A stretch of DNA of 64,000 nucleotides from positions 1-64,000 of the forward strand of contig NZ_RXMA01000025.1 in assembly GCF_003966125.1 (NCBI RefSeq), given 5' to 3'. Each line of letters opens with the position of its first letter. The first letter of the stretch is position 1. A program made the translations under genes and the position numbers. Source of the DNA: Azospirillum griseum. GTDB taxonomy: Bacteria > Pseudomonadota > Alphaproteobacteria > Azospirillales > Azospirillaceae. The notes under the pieces are model-generated. The model ran no database searches. It saw only the letters and a program-made list of their open reading frames with translations, and was not told the DNA's origin. Positions 1-9,025 of this stretch are shown here, piece by piece.

Positions 1-1
1 A

Positions 2-88
2 TTCGACCACTTCAAGATCCGCTCCGACGTCGCTGGCAGCAACGACAAGGGCAACGTCTTCCTCGCCCGCACCGACCTCGCTTTCTAA
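2..88 (+). CDS. C-terminal end of an outer-membrane beta-barrel protein (partial)
   Basis: Only the last 28 codons are in the window; the gene begins upstream of it. The tail reads FLARTDLAF and then stops. Alternating hydrophobic and polar residues ending in a C-terminal Phe are the usual signature of the last strand of a porin or similar outer-membrane barrel, the part recognised by the BAM machinery. Which porin it is cannot be told from this fragment. A strong rho-independent terminator lies about 195 bases downstream, with no gene between. Confidence 0.55.
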   Translation, partial: FDHFKIRSDVAGSNDKGNVFLARTDLAF

Positions 89-282
89 TTCAGAACGCGG
101 TGACGTGATGGCTTGGGGTTCCATGGGGTTGTGACCCAACACCAGGAACCCTGAGCTTGCGGTTTTCAGGAGCTTCGCTCCGGTTCGACGTTTCTCCATC
201 CCGTCGCGCCGGAGCGTCCATATGCGCTCGTCCCTCGGGTGCGTCCCCTCTGGCGCTCTCCTGGCGACAGAGGTTCCTATGC

Positions 283-316
283 ACCGGGCGGTGATTCGTC
301 ACCGCCCGGTATTTTT
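283..316 (+). terminator. Rho-independent terminator
   Basis: A 12-bp perfect stem (accgggcggtga paired with tcaccgcccggt) closes a TTCG tetraloop and is followed by ATTTTTCGTTTT on the plus strand. It ends the outer-membrane protein transcript and faces the convergent MurR-family gene that stops at 333. Confidence 0.9.
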
Positions 317-332
317 CGTTTTGCAATCGGCT

Positions 333-1178
333 CTAACGGCCCGCCTTGTCCTTGTCCAGACGTTGCCCCAAACCGACGATCAGGCTGACGGCCATGCACA
401 TGGTCGCGGTCAAGGAGCGGAAGCCCTTGACCTGCGCATCCTCGACCGCAAGCGTCACCCCGGCCAACGGCATGATCGGGCTGAGGGTCCCGTCGGTGAT
501 GCCCAGCACGGGCACGCCGTTGTCGGCCGCCATGCGGCAGATCTCCACCGTGTCTTCCGAATAGGGTTTGAAGCTGATGGCGACCAGCAGGTCGCGGTCG
601 GTGATGGCCTGCACCTGTTGGCGCAGCATGCCGCCCAACCCGTCGAGCAGCACGGTCCGCCGCCCCAATCGGCCCAAGGCGTAGCCGAGATAGGCCGCGA
701 CCGGAAAGGAGCGGCGCTGGCCCATCACATAGATGTGTTCAGCCCCCTCCAGCAGGTCCAGCGCGCGGTCCAGATCGGTGGCGGTCAATTCCTGGCGCAG
801 ATGCTCCAGCGCGTTGATGCCCGCATCGATGAAATGCTCAAGCACGCGCGAGGCGTCGGACAGAGCGGGGCCGCCGTCGGTCAGGGCGCGGATCCGCTCC
901 TTGTAATTGGGCATGTTGTCGGTCAGACGGGTGCGGAAGACGCGTTGCATCTCCGTGAACCCGTCAAACCCCAGCGTCTTTGAAAAACGGATCAGGGCGG
1001 AGGGCTGCACCCCGGCCCGTTCGGCGATCTGCGCGACGGTTTCCAACGCCATATCGTTCGGGTTGGAGAGCGCGTATTCAGCGATCTGGCGCAAACGCGG
1101 GCTGAGGCTGTTCTGCCGTTGGGCGATGGCGGCTTGAAGAGCGGTGAAGCTCGTCGGCGCGTCGGTGTCTGGCTCCAT
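333..1178 (-). CDS. MurR/RpiR family transcriptional regulator (HTH + SIS domain)
   Basis: About 281 residues. An N-terminal helix-turn-helix of the RpiR type (ETVAQIAERAGVQPSALIRF) is followed by a C-terminal SIS sugar-phosphate-binding domain (from about IYVMGQRRSFPVAAYLGY to LGITDGTLSP). Family members repress or activate sugar, amino-sugar or uronate catabolic genes in response to a phosphosugar. The start is placed at the Met before EPDTDAP. The open frame runs 26 codons further upstream, but that extension (VVGTFILSSSAPPCAP) does not look like family sequence and no Shine-Dalgarno supports it. No metabolic genes adjoin it on the same strand, so the target is unknown. Confidence 0.85.
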   Translation of the reverse strand: MEPDTDAPTSFTALQAAIAQRQNSLSPRLRQIAEYALSNPNDMALETVAQIAERAGVQPSALIRFSKTLGFDGFTEMQRVFRTRLTDNMPNYKERIRALTDGGPALSDASRVLEHFIDAGINALEHLRQELTATDLDRALDLLEGAEHIYVMGQRRSFPVAAYLGYALGRLGRRTVLLDGLGGMLRQQVQAITDRDLLVAISFKPYSEDTVEICRMAADNGVPVLGITDGTLSPIMPLAGVTLAVEDAQVKGFRSLTATMCMAVSLIVGLGQRLDKDKAGR

Positions 1179-1652
1179 GGGGCGGGACCGGCCTGTCGAT
1201 GGGGCGCACGGCGGCGCAGAGGAACTTAGAATAAATGTTCCCACCACTGGAACCAAGCTTCACGTTGGTTGTCTCCCACCGGATGCAGGAGTCTTCGCCC
1301 CCTTGATGATTCTCGGGGGCCGCAAAGCTGTTGTGCCACACCAAGGCGTCGCGCCATCGCTCGACGCGCGTGCCTTGCTTGATCTCTCCAGAAGACCGAA
1401 CGCGAAAGTCGGAGAACACCTTTGGCCCATGATCCACATTGGAAATGTGGAGAATGACGTCAGAAGTGCAAAGCTCAACAGCGCCTCTTCCTACAGGCGT
1501 CCTTCTCTTGCACAGCGTGGGAAGATAAAGGCGGTCTGAGGGCAATCAATGCCTTAACGGGGGCGACTGTCTGCCGTGACTGGGGCAAGCCTGCAATGGA
1601 CAAGCATGACGTGCCCAAGATCCCCCAAATTTTTAGAACTGAAAAGAGAAGA
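1179..1652. other. Intergenic region upstream of the MurR/RpiR gene, with a palindrome
   Basis: No convincing gene on either strand. The open frames here lack ribosome binding sites and look non-coding. The main structure is an 8-bp inverted repeat at 1433-1451 (TCCACATT gga AATGTGGA), about 255 bases upstream of the regulator start. It could be an autoregulatory operator or part of an untranslated leader. The segment also holds the 3' flank of the first tRNA-Phe gene; no strong terminator is seen there. Confidence 0.4.
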
Positions 1653-1728
1653 TGGTGCCCAGGGACGGAATTGAACCGCCGACACGGGGATTTTCAGTCC
1701 CCTGCTCTACCAACTGAGCTACCTGGGC
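1653..1728 (-). tRNA. tRNA-Phe (GAA), copy 1
   Basis: 76 nt with CCA encoded. The acceptor stem is GCCCAGG/CCTGGGC with discriminator A. The D-arm is AGCTCAGTTGGTAGAGCA, the anticodon loop is ACTGAAAAT with anticodon GAA, and the T-arm contains TTCAATT. It is identical to the second copy 105 bases away on the same strand. Confidence 0.97.
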
Positions 1729-1833
1729 ATCGACGACCAGCGCCTTGTCTGATCGCTCAACAACGTTGCGATGGTGAGCAGCGTTGGCAAACGCGCTGTG
1801 GTGAACAGCGCCAGCTCTCGGCAACGAGAGGAA

Positions 1834-1909
1834 TGGTGCCCAGGGACGGAATTGAACCGCCGACACGGGGATTTTCAGTCCCCTGCTCTACCAACTGAGC
1901 TACCTGGGC
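1834..1909 (-). tRNA. tRNA-Phe (GAA), copy 2
   Basis: Same 76-nt sequence as copy 1, including the encoded CCA. It lies between yacG and copy 1 on the same strand, so the two tRNAs may be read as the tail of the infA-maf-rng-yacG transcript or from their own promoter. A tRNA-Phe after yacG is a common arrangement in Rhodospirillales; the tandem duplicate is the local variation. Confidence 0.97.
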
Positions 1910-2018
1910 ATCCGCCGCTTGGGTCAGGCGTTGAGGCCGTTGCCGCGCGTCGAGGGCCGCTTTGTAGGAAAATTCGCGGGGGCTGTCCAGAGGAAAAACG
2001 TCCGGTCCTTTGCTTTTT

Positions 2019-2234
2019 TTAGACACTCTCCCGCGACTCGCCGTCGTCGGATTCGTCAAGCGTTTCCGCGCTTTCCACACGATAGACCCCGCCCAGCCAG
2101 CGGCCCAGATCGACGTCGGCGCAGCGGTGGGAACAGAAGGGGCGCAAGGCCGGGTCGGTGGGGCGGCCACAGATCGGGCAGGACGATCCGGTGGCGGGCG
2201 ACGTCGCGGCGGGCGGTTTGGCGGAAGCGCTCAT
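2019..2234 (-). CDS. yacG: DNA gyrase inhibitor YacG, zinc-binding
   Basis: 71 residues. It has the YacG zinc motif: C19-x2-C22 (CPIC) and C34-x3-C38 (PFCSHRC), followed by the family hallmark VDLGRWLGG. YacG binds the GyrB subunit and blocks DNA binding by gyrase. The start is the ATG that shares ATGA with the stop codon of the upstream RNase gene, so translation is probably coupled. The C-terminus is acidic (ESDDGESRESV). It is the last protein gene of the infA-maf-rng-yacG set. Confidence 0.93.
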   Translation of the reverse strand: MSASAKPPAATSPATGSSCPICGRPTDPALRPFCSHRCADVDLGRWLGGVYRVESAETLDESDDGESRESV

Positions 2235-3493
2235 GCAACACCTGTGATGGGAACGCCGGTGATGGGGGATGACAGCAACGCCGACAGGGCGCTGCCCCGG
2301 CGGGCGCGAGTCAGTTCGACCAACCCCAGTTTGGACATGCCATAGACCTGGGTTTGCAGCGGGTCGCTGTCCACCGCGCGGGTCAGCGCGGCCAGCACGC
2401 GGTCGGCGTCGCTGCGGGCGCGCAGGTTGACGAAATCGACGACGATGATGCCGCCGATGTTGCGCAGGCGCAGTTGCCGGGCGATTTCGGCGGCGGCGTC
2501 CAGATTGACGTCCAGCGGGTTGGCGCGGTCCCCGGCGTTCACGTCGATCACCGTCAGCGCTTCTGTTGGTTCGATGACCAGCGATCCGCCGCGCGGCAGG
2601 GCGACGCGGCGGTCGAGCAGATCGGCGATGGCGGTGTCGAGGTCGCGCTGATCGAACAGGCGACCGGGCGGTGTGTGCCGGGTGAGGCGGGGCGACAGCT
2701 CCGGCGCGCGTTCCTGAAACCAGGCGGCGACGCGGCGGTGCAAGGCCCCGCCGTCCAACGGGCCGCCATCCACGATCACGGCGTCGGGCGGGGTGGCCCC
2801 CAGTTCGATCACCGCGCGGGCGAAGGCGTCCGGGCCGGGGCAGAGCAGGCGGGGCGGGCCGGAGCTGACGGCCTGCGCCACCGCGCTCCACAGCGCGTGC
2901 AGCGCCATGGCGTCGCGTGACAGGCCCCCGTCGCTGGCCCCGGCGGCACCGGCGCGCAGAATCCAGCCACCCTGGAGCGAACCATTGGCGGGCGAATCGT
3001 TGGCGGGCAAACCAGCGGCGGACAGCAGCGCCCGCGCCCGGTCGGCCAGCGCGGCGCGTTCCGGTCCGGTCCCCAACCGTTTGGACACGGCCACATCAGG
3101 AGAAAAGGGGGTGTGAACCAGAAAGCGACCGGGCAGGGCGACGTCCATCGTCAGGGACGGCCCCTTGTCGCCGATGGCGTCGGCCTTGACCTGGACCAGG
3201 ATGGATTGGCCGGTGCGCAGCAGCCCGCCGATGCGGTTGGGTCGCTTGGCCGGGCGGGAACCGTCGGGCTTGCGGGCGTCTCCGGCGACCAGCAGCCCGG
3301 TGACGCCGCCGAGATCGACGAACGCCCCCTCCAGGCTGTTGGCGATCCGCTCGACCCGGCCGAGAAAGACATGACCAAGCAGCGACGGGCGGTCGCTGCG
3401 GTCGATGTGGAGATCGGTCAAACGGTCGTCAACCAGAACCGCCGCCCGTGTGAACGGACCGTCCTGGTCGATCAGCAGAGCGATTCGGCTCAT
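2231..3493 (-). CDS. rng: Ribonuclease E/G family protein, short form
   Basis: 420 residues. The S1-like RNA-binding region spans about 35-115 (HVFLGRVERI, GAFVDLGG, QVKADAIGDKGPSLT). The nuclease core carries both magnesium-binding aspartates, D317 in VIDVNAGD and D353 in IIVVDFVNL. It acts as an endonuclease on single-stranded RNA (5S/16S maturation and mRNA decay in relatives). It is shorter than E. coli RNase G (about 489) and ends soon after TRARRGSALSALL, without the CPxC zinc-link that RNase E/G enzymes use to dimerise. This compact type sits beside maf and yacG in many alphaproteobacteria, which usually have a full RNase E elsewhere. Confidence 0.9.
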   Translation of the reverse strand: MSRIALLIDQDGPFTRAAVLVDDRLTDLHIDRSDRPSLLGHVFLGRVERIANSLEGAFVDLGGVTGLLVAGDARKPDGSRPAKRPNRIGGLLRTGQSILVQVKADAIGDKGPSLTMDVALPGRFLVHTPFSPDVAVSKRLGTGPERAALADRARALLSAAGLPANDSPANGSLQGGWILRAGAAGASDGGLSRDAMALHALWSAVAQAVSSGPPRLLCPGPDAFARAVIELGATPPDAVIVDGGPLDGGALHRRVAAWFQERAPELSPRLTRHTPPGRLFDQRDLDTAIADLLDRRVALPRGGSLVIEPTEALTVIDVNAGDRANPLDVNLDAAAEIARQLRLRNIGGIIVVDFVNLRARSDADRVLAALTRAVDSDPLQTQVYGMSKLGLVELTRARRGSALSALLSSPITGVPITGVA

Positions 3494-3506
3494 GTTGTCC
3501 TGCTGA

Positions 3507-4109
3507 TCAGGGCAGGGGGAAGCCGTGGCCGGACAACAGCCCCGCCACCTCGTGCAACGGCAGGCCGACGACGTTGCTGTAGGAGCCGCCGATCCAGCGG
3601 ATCAGGGCGGCGGCGCGGCCCTGGATGGCGTAACCGCCCGCCTTGCCCTGCCATTCGCCTGACGCGATGTAGGATTCGGTTTCCGCCTTCGACAGGCGTT
3701 TGAAGGTGACATCGGTGCGCACCAGCCGTTCGGAACGCTTGTGCCCGCCATCGGCGGTGGGCACCAGCAGAACAACGCCGCCATAAACACGGTGCCGACG
3801 CCCAGACAGCAAATCCAGGCATTGGCGAGCCTGGGTTTCGCTGTCGGCCTTGGGCAGGATGCGGCGACCGCAGGCGACCACCGTGTCAGCGGCGAGAATC
3901 CACGATCCGGGATGCCGCGCGGCGACACAGACCGCCTTTTCCCTGGCCAACCGAACGGCGTGCTGGGGTGGCAGTTCCTGCGGCAGGGGTGTTTCGTCCA
4001 GATCAGCCGGATCCACCGCGAACGGTGTCAAGCCAATCTGGCGCAACAGATCGAGCCGACGCGGCGAGGCGGACGCCAGGACGAGTCGGTGCTCCGTGGG
4101 GGTGCTCAT
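3507..4109 (-). CDS. maf: Maf-like nucleoside triphosphate pyrophosphatase
   Basis: 200 residues, the normal length for Maf. The family signature SASPRR lies at 13-18, the catalytic aspartate is in AADTVV (D75), and the conserved GKAGGYAIQGRAA is followed by GSYSNVVGLPL near the C-terminus. Maf enzymes hydrolyse non-canonical or modified NTPs to the monophosphate, keeping them out of RNA and DNA, and affect septation. The gene lies 24 bases after infA and 13 bases before the RNase gene, so it is inside one operon. Confidence 0.95.
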   Translation of the reverse strand: MSTPTEHRLVLASASPRRLDLLRQIGLTPFAVDPADLDETPLPQELPPQHAVRLAREKAVCVAARHPGSWILAADTVVACGRRILPKADSETQARQCLDLLSGRRHRVYGGVVLLVPTADGGHKRSERLVRTDVTFKRLSKAETESYIASGEWQGKAGGYAIQGRAAALIRWIGGSYSNVVGLPLHEVAGLLSGHGFPLP

Positions 4110-4133
4110 CAGCGGAGGCAGGCGGGAGCGCGA

Positions 4134-4352
4134 TTACTTGAACCGGAAGGTGATGCGGCCCTTGGACAGGTCGTACGGCGTCATTTCCACATTGACGCGG
4201 TCGCCCGCCAGAACACGAATCCGGTTCTTGCGCATCTTCCCAGACGTGTGCGCCAGAACCTCATGATCGTTGTCGAGCTTCACCCGGAACATCGCGTTCG
4301 GAAGCAATTCGACGACGGTCCCGGAAAACTCGATCAGATCTTCCTTAGCCAT
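4134..4352 (-). CDS. infA: Translation initiation factor IF-1
   Basis: 72 residues, the canonical length, from MAKEDLIEF through [19 protein letters not shown] to ITFRFK. This is a single S1-type OB fold that binds the ribosomal A site and helps start translation. The frame is open upstream, but the Met at 4352 is preceded by AAAAGGTCAT, a good ribosome binding site, and matches the family N-terminus exactly. It heads the infA-maf-rng-yacG group; the 112 bases between it and the next upstream gene must hold its promoter. Confidence 0.98.
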   Translation of the reverse strand: MAKEDLIEFSGTVVELLPNAMFRVKLDNDHEVLAHTSGKMRKNRIRVLAGDRVNVEMTPYDLSKGRITFRFK

Positions 4353-4464
4353 ATGACCTTTTGTCCGTACGAAAAGTTTTGCGGCCCATAACTGCCGCCC
4401 CCACGCCGCCGGGTCAAGGGGTATTCCCAAAACCGACGCGTTCTGTTGTCACATGACTCGCGGG

Positions 4465-5499
4465 TCAGCCCTGCGCGACGGTTGCGCCGCTCCCGTTGGC
4501 GCCGTCGGGGCGCTCCACACTCTGGAACGGGCTGAAGGGCGATTGGTTGCTGCCGTCCAGCTTTTGCGCGGGTTCCGCCGCCTTGGAGATGGCGGCGAAC
4601 ATCTCCCGCTGGTCGATTTCCATGCGCCGGGTCAGGCGGGCGACGGTTTCCGAGGCGCTCAACGCCCGCCCGCTGCTGCGGTCGTGAAACAGGTTGTAAT
4701 TGGCCTGGGCGGCGGCGGGCAGCAGCTCGGCGGCCACCGTGGTCGGGTTCGATTCGGCGTTCTTGATGAGCTTCGCGGCCCCGCCCACGCCCATCACATA
4801 GGCGATTCGGCTCTCGCTTTCGCTGACCGGGCGGCCCAGCTTCTTTTCCAGTTGCGCCCGCCCTTCCGACAGATAGCGGGCGGCCATCCCGGCGGACAGA
4901 TCGACGTCGTGGCGCAGGTCCAGAATCTTTTGGCGGGTTTCCGGGTCGGCGACCGTGGCCACCCCGTTGCGCACCTGAATCTGGCTGGCCAACTCGCCCT
5001 GGCCATAGGCAGCCCCGTGGCGGCGGAACAGATCAAGCCACGTGCGTTCCAGGAACTGGAAGGGACCGGCGGCGCTGCTGCTGCTGTTCTTGGCCGCGCT
5101 GTTCAGGCCGCTTTCCTGCGTGGCCTGGGCCAGGATGGCGGTGAAGCTGTGGCCCGACAGCCCGGCCACCTGTTGGGAAGCCAGCAGGACCCGGTTGGCG
5201 GCGGGCGTGCCGGAGGTGGCGAGCGCGGTGGCGGCGTTGCTGCTTTTGGACAGGGGCGGTGCGTTGGGCTTGCGCGTGGGCAGAGGGACCAGCGTGCCGT
5301 CCGCCAACTCCATCGGGGCTTCGGGCTTGCTGGACGGCATCGGCGGCGGCTTTTGCCCGTTGGACAGGCGACCGCGCGGAACGGGCTGTGACTGCTCCAT
5401 CACGTCCAGGAAGGACGGGGAATCGCCGTTGGCCGACGGGGGCGGGGGATCGGGTTTCCGCTCCGGCACGGGAACGAGAGAGGGCTGAGAAACCTTCAT
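4465..5499 (-). CDS. Lytic transglycosylase SLT-domain protein
   Basis: 344 residues. A long Pro-rich N-terminal part (about 1-90, with repeated PVPERKPD / PLPTRKPN patches) precedes a transglycosylase-like domain. That domain has the catalytic glutamate in QATQESGLN (E129), then AAGPFQFLERTWLDLF and IAYVMGVGGAAKLI. Such enzymes cleave the MurNAc-GlcNAc bond of peptidoglycan. No signal peptide or lipobox is visible at the N-terminus, so how it reaches the wall is unclear; flagellar or secretion-associated muramidases are one possibility. It lies between infA and the hybrid kinase, two genes not usually found in this otherwise conserved neighbourhood. Confidence 0.75.
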   Translation of the reverse strand: MKVSQPSLVPVPERKPDPPPPSANGDSPSFLDVMEQSQPVPRGRLSNGQKPPPMPSSKPEAPMELADGTLVPLPTRKPNAPPLSKSSNAATALATSGTPAANRVLLASQQVAGLSGHSFTAILAQATQESGLNSAAKNSSSSAAGPFQFLERTWLDLFRRHGAAYGQGELASQIQVRNGVATVADPETRQKILDLRHDVDLSAGMAARYLSEGRAQLEKKLGRPVSESESRIAYVMGVGGAAKLIKNAESNPTTVAAELLPAAAQANYNLFHDRSSGRALSASETVARLTRRMEIDQREMFAAISKAAEPAQKLDGSNQSPFSPFQSVERPDGANGSGATVAQG

Positions 5500-5568
5500 G
5501 AAGTCACCAACACCAACGACGCGCGCCCACCGGCTGGCGAGCCTTGAACCCCCACTATAACCGTGTTG

Positions 5569-7890
5569 TCAGCTCTGCGCCATCAACTGCGATTCCGGCG
5601 GATGGGTGGGACCGTTGTGGCGAGCTGTTGGTCCTTCCGGGGCGTCGCTGGTGGTCCAATGGGCGATGGCGTCCAGCAGCGCGGTCTTTTCCAGGGGTTT
5701 GGCGAGATGGCCATTCATCCCGGCGTCGGCGCAGCGCTCCACCTCCACCGCCAGCACACCGGCGGTCAGCGCCAGAATCGGGATGCGGGCGACCGGGCTG
5801 GGCAGGGCGCGGATGCGCCGCGCCGCCTCCAGCCCGTCCATCACCGGCATCTGGACATCCATCAGCACGATGTCATAGGGGTGCTCCTGCACCGCCGCAA
5901 CCGCTGCGGCCCCATCGTTGACCGCATCGACCCGGTGCCCGGCCCGACTCAGGATGGCGATGGCCAGGTCGCGGTTCATCTCCAAATCCTCCGCGAGCAG
6001 GATGCGGCGGCTGGGGTGCGGAGCGGTCCCCGCCTGTTGCGGTGTCCCCTCCGCCTGGACCGCTGCGTGGCCCGCCGGGGGCAGCAGCAGGGTGAACCAG
6101 AATCGGCTTCCCTCCCCGGGCCTGCTGTCCATGCCGATGTCGCCGCCCATCAACTCCACCAGTCGGCGGGAGATCGCCAGCCCCAGCCCGGTGCCGCCAC
6201 GTCCCCGCTCCACCTGGTTGAAGCGCTGGAACAGGTCGCGTTGACGCTCTTCGGGCACGCCGATGCCGGTGTCGGTCACGGTGAAGGTGCAGCGCCGTTC
6301 CCCCCGGTCGTCGTCGATCATTTTCACGGTCAACCGCACCGATCCACGATCGGTGAATTTCACGGCGTTGCCCAACAGATTGAGCAGGATTTGCCGCACC
6401 CGGTCGGGATCGCCCATGGCATAGCCGCGCGCGGTGGACGCGATGCTGGTGTGCAGAGCCAACCCCTTCTGTTCGGCGGTCAGGCGCACGATGGCCACAC
6501 AGCGGTCAGCCAGATCGTCCACCCGAAACGGCACGCGGACCAGCTCCAGCCGCCCGGCCTCCAGCTTTGACAGGTCCAGCACGTCGTTGATGACGGTCAG
6601 CAGCGACCGCCCGGCGTCGCGCACCTGGGAGGCGTAGCGGCGCTGTTCGGCGGTCAAGGGGGTGTCGAGCAGCATGTCGGCGAAGCCAATCACCCCGTTC
6701 ATCGGTGTGCGGATCTCGTGACTCATCGTCGCCAGGAACTCTTCCTTGGCGCAACTGGCCGCGCGGGCCTCCTCCATTGCGGCGCGCAACTCCTGTTCGC
6801 GTTGCTTCAGGCGCCGCGACATGTCGTTGAAGGCAAGCGCGACCACACGGAATTCTTCGGGCGCGTTGGCGGCCTCGATCTGTGCGCCGCCGCCGCCGGT
6901 GCCGATGCGCGTGGCGGTGTGACCCAATTCCAGGATCCAGCGCAGCACCGACGCGCGCAACAGCGCCCACAGCGCGGCGACGCTGACCAGAGCGGCCAAA
7001 GCCAGCAAAATCAGCCCCTGAATCAGATCGCGCTTTGTTTCGGCGAGAATCGGTTCGGTTGGGATGCCGACGGCGAAGATCGTGTTGGTTTCCGGTGAGT
7101 GGCGAAACCCCCACAATCGGCCCCGCCCGTCGGCGCTGGGCGCTTCGAAGGAACCGTTTTTCTCGTTCAGAATGCGCTGGATGTGCGGCAGGTTGCTGAT
7201 GTCGCGGCCCAACCACCCTTCGGGATCCGGCTGGCGGGCGACGATCACGCCCTTGAGGTCCAGCGCCATCACCCGCGCGTCGGGTTGCTTGATGACCTTG
7301 ACCAGATCGGTGAGCCAGGTGAGATCGACGCCGATCCCGATCACCCGGACGATCACGCCATTTTCCAGAATCGGGCGGGCGACGATGATCAGCGGCTTCA
7401 GCGAGCGCTTGCCGATGATGAAATCGCTCACCACCACATCCTTGGTGTCGAGCACCCGCTGAAAATACGCCCGGTCGCGCAGCGTCATGCCGGCACCGGG
7501 GCCGGACGTGTCGCAGATCAGGGCACCATCCGCGTCGGCCAACCAGACGCCCGTTGTCCAGCGGTGCTGGCGCGGCATCGGGGCGAGCACATCAACGCAG
7601 GCGTCAATGGAGTCAAAGGTGGCGTTGCGGATCGCCGGAACCATCGACAGCACGCCCAGCAGGTTCCGCGCTTCGCCGATCAGGTCGCGCTGACGTTCCA
7701 CCCCGTCGTCGGTCAGGTGCTGTGCCAGTTCGGCGGCGGCGTCCATCCGGTCTTCAAGCTGTTGGTCGAAAACATACAAGGCCCCGAGGATCGGCAGCGC
7801 CAGCGAAGCCAGCACAACCCCCATCAGACGGGCGCGCAGGCTGCGCGGGCCAAGGGCGTGAAGCAGGCGGGACAACAGACCGGCGGGCAT
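5569..7890 (-). CDS. Membrane-bound hybrid sensor histidine kinase with receiver domain
   Basis: About 773 residues from the Met before PAGLLSRLL; 26 codons of open frame upstream are Arg/Ser/Pro-rich and ignored. Order: TM1 ([17 protein letters not shown]), a periplasmic double-Cache-like sensor domain of about 250 residues, TM2 ([19 protein letters not shown]), a HAMP-like linker, HisKA with [15 protein letters not shown] (His about 391), HATPase with [20 protein letters not shown] and [12 protein letters not shown], and a C-terminal receiver with Asp about 678 in [12 protein letters not shown]. No cognate response regulator adjoins, so phosphotransfer to a separate Hpt or regulator is expected. 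The signal is unknown. Confidence 0.92.
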   Translation of the reverse strand: MPAGLLSRLLHALGPRSLRARLMGVVLASLALPILGALYVFDQQLEDRMDAAAELAQHLTDDGVERQRDLIGEARNLLGVLSMVPAIRNATFDSIDACVDVLAPMPRQHRWTTGVWLADADGALICDTSGPGAGMTLRDRAYFQRVLDTKDVVVSDFIIGKRSLKPLIIVARPILENGVIVRVIGIGVDLTWLTDLVKVIKQPDARVMALDLKGVIVARQPDPEGWLGRDISNLPHIQRILNEKNGSFEAPSADGRGRLWGFRHSPETNTIFAVGIPTEPILAETKRDLIQGLILLALAALVSVAALWALLRASVLRWILELGHTATRIGTGGGGAQIEAANAPEEFRVVALAFNDMSRRLKQREQELRAAMEEARAASCAKEEFLATMSHEIRTPMNGVIGFADMLLDTPLTAEQRRYASQVRDAGRSLLTVINDVLDLSKLEAGRLELVRVPFRVDDLADRCVAIVRLTAEQKGLALHTSIASTARGYAMGDPDRVRQILLNLLGNAVKFTDRGSVRLTVKMIDDDRGERRCTFTVTDTGIGVPEERQRDLFQRFNQVERGRGGTGLGLAISRRLVELMGGDIGMDSRPGEGSRFWFTLLLPPAGHAAVQAEGTPQQAGTAPHPSRRILLAEDLEMNRDLAIAILSRAGHRVDAVNDGAAAVAAVQEHPYDIVLMDVQMPVMDGLEAARRIRALPSPVARIPILALTAGVLAVEVERCADAGMNGHLAKPLEKTALLDAIAHWTTSDAPEGPTARHNGPTHPPESQLMAQS

Positions 7891-8011
7891 GGTCGGTGGC
7901 ACTCCGTCGGGGCGATTGGGCGGTGATCGCGCAAGGCTGGACGAACGCCCGCCACCGCGCCATGACACAGCTCAATACCATTACAACGCATGATTTGGAA
8001 ACGATGCACGC

Positions 8012-8036
8012 AAAAAAATGTCCGGCAGAACCGGAC
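8012..8036 (-). terminator. Rho-independent terminator of the his/UPF0262/phosphatase operon
   Basis: Read on the minus strand, GTCCGG-TTCTG-CCGGAC forms a 6-bp stem with a 5-nt loop, followed by ATTTTTTTG. It lies 26 bases after the phosphatase stop codon and separates that operon from the histidine kinase downstream. Confidence 0.85.
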
Positions 8037-8061
8037 GGGGAAGGGCTGAAAACACAGACAA

Positions 8062-8526
8062 TCAGACGCTTGGGCCGCGCGACAAGGGGAAGCGCTGTTT
8101 GACCTTGGTCAGCAGCCCATCGCGGACCTGCCGGTAGGCGTCGAGCATGGCGTCGCGCGAGCCATCGACCAGGGTCGGGTCGAAGGTGTTCCAGAACTCC
8201 ACGTCGCAGGCCATCGTCCGGGTCATTTCGATGGCGCGGTGCTGCGCCTCCGGCGACAGCGAAACGATCAGGTCGAAGCTGGTGTCCTCCAGATCCTCGA
8301 AGGTGCGGCAGCGGTGCTTGGACAGGTCGATGCCCATCTCCTCCATCACCGCGACGGCGAAGGGATCGACCTCCTCGCCCTGGCGGACGCCGACGGAATC
8401 GATGAACACGCGGGTCCCGTGGAAATGGCGCATCAACGCCGCCGCCATCGGCGAACGGATCATGTTGTAGGTGCAGGCAAACAATACGCTCGTGACCGGA
8501 AGGCTCGGGATTCCTGCCATGACCAT
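8062..8526 (-). CDS. Low-molecular-weight protein-tyrosine phosphatase-like protein
   Basis: 154 residues. The phosphate-binding loop C-x5-R is at C18-R24 (ACTYNMIRSP) and the general-acid region is WNTFDPT. The fold is shared by low-molecular-weight tyrosine phosphatases and thioredoxin-type arsenate reductases. The lack of further paired reducing cysteines makes a phosphatase more likely than an arsenate reductase. It follows UPF0262 by 16 bases at the end of the hisG-hisD operon, a conserved alphaproteobacterial arrangement, so the partner or substrate may be linked to that set. The second Met (residue 3) is an alternative start. Confidence 0.85.
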   Translation of the reverse strand: MVMAGIPSLPVTSVLFACTYNMIRSPMAAALMRHFHGTRVFIDSVGVRQGEEVDPFAVAVMEEMGIDLSKHRCRTFEDLEDTSFDLIVSLSPEAQHRAIEMTRTMACDVEFWNTFDPTLVDGSRDAMLDAYRQVRDGLLTKVKQRFPLSRGPSV

Positions 8527-8542
8527 GCGCCGCCCGTCCCCG

Positions 8543-9025
8543 TCAGCCGCGTATGTGAAGAACGCAGATCAGCGTGAAGAGCCGCCGCGCCGTTTGAAGG
8601 TCCATCTCCACCTTGCCGGACAGGCGGTCGCGCAGCATCTCCGATCCCTCGTTGTGCAGGCCGCGCCGGCCCATGTCGATGGCCTCGATCTGCGAGGGGG
8701 TGGAGCGTTTGATCGCCGCGTAATAGCTTTCGCAGATCAGGAAGTAATCCTTCACGATGGAGCGGAAGCCGGTGACGGGCAGGGTCAGCTTGTCGATGTC
8801 GCTGTTGTCCTCCCGCCGGATGTCGAAGATCAGACGGTTGTCTTCGATCGACAGATGCAGGTGATAGGGACCGGAATCGGCGTGGTCGCAGGGGTAGAAC
8901 TCGTTCTCCTCCAGCAGGTCGAAGATGGCGACGGCGCGTTCGTGCTCCACCTCCGGCTTGCGGCGGACGACGGTCTTTTCATCCAGCGTCACATGGGAAA
9001 TGCGGCGGTTGCTCCGTGCGCTCAC
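8543..9025 (-). CDS. UPF0262 family protein
   Basis: 160 residues matching the alphaproteobacterial UPF0262 family in length and pattern ([35 protein letters not shown], given here as the N-terminal third, rich in charged residues; later [19 protein letters not shown]). The function is unknown. It is cytoplasmic, with no membrane segment or signal. The start ATG overlaps the hisD stop by ATGA, so it is translated with hisD. Its constant place between hisD and a small phosphatase suggests a linked role, but nothing in the sequence defines it. Confidence 0.88.
   Translation of the reverse strand: MSARSNRRISHVTLDEKTVVRRKPEVEHERAVAIFDLLEENEFYPCDHADSGPYHLHLSIEDNRLIFDIRREDNSDIDKLTLPVTGFRSIVKDYFLICESYYAAIKRSTPSQIEAIDMGRRGLHNEGSEMLRDRLSGKVEMDLQTARRLFTLICVLHIRG

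Noticed and set aside
1653-1909. Integration (att) site at the tandem tRNA-Phe genes
   Set aside because: The duplicate is a complete tRNA with CCA, not a 3' fragment, and no integrase or mobile gene lies nearby.
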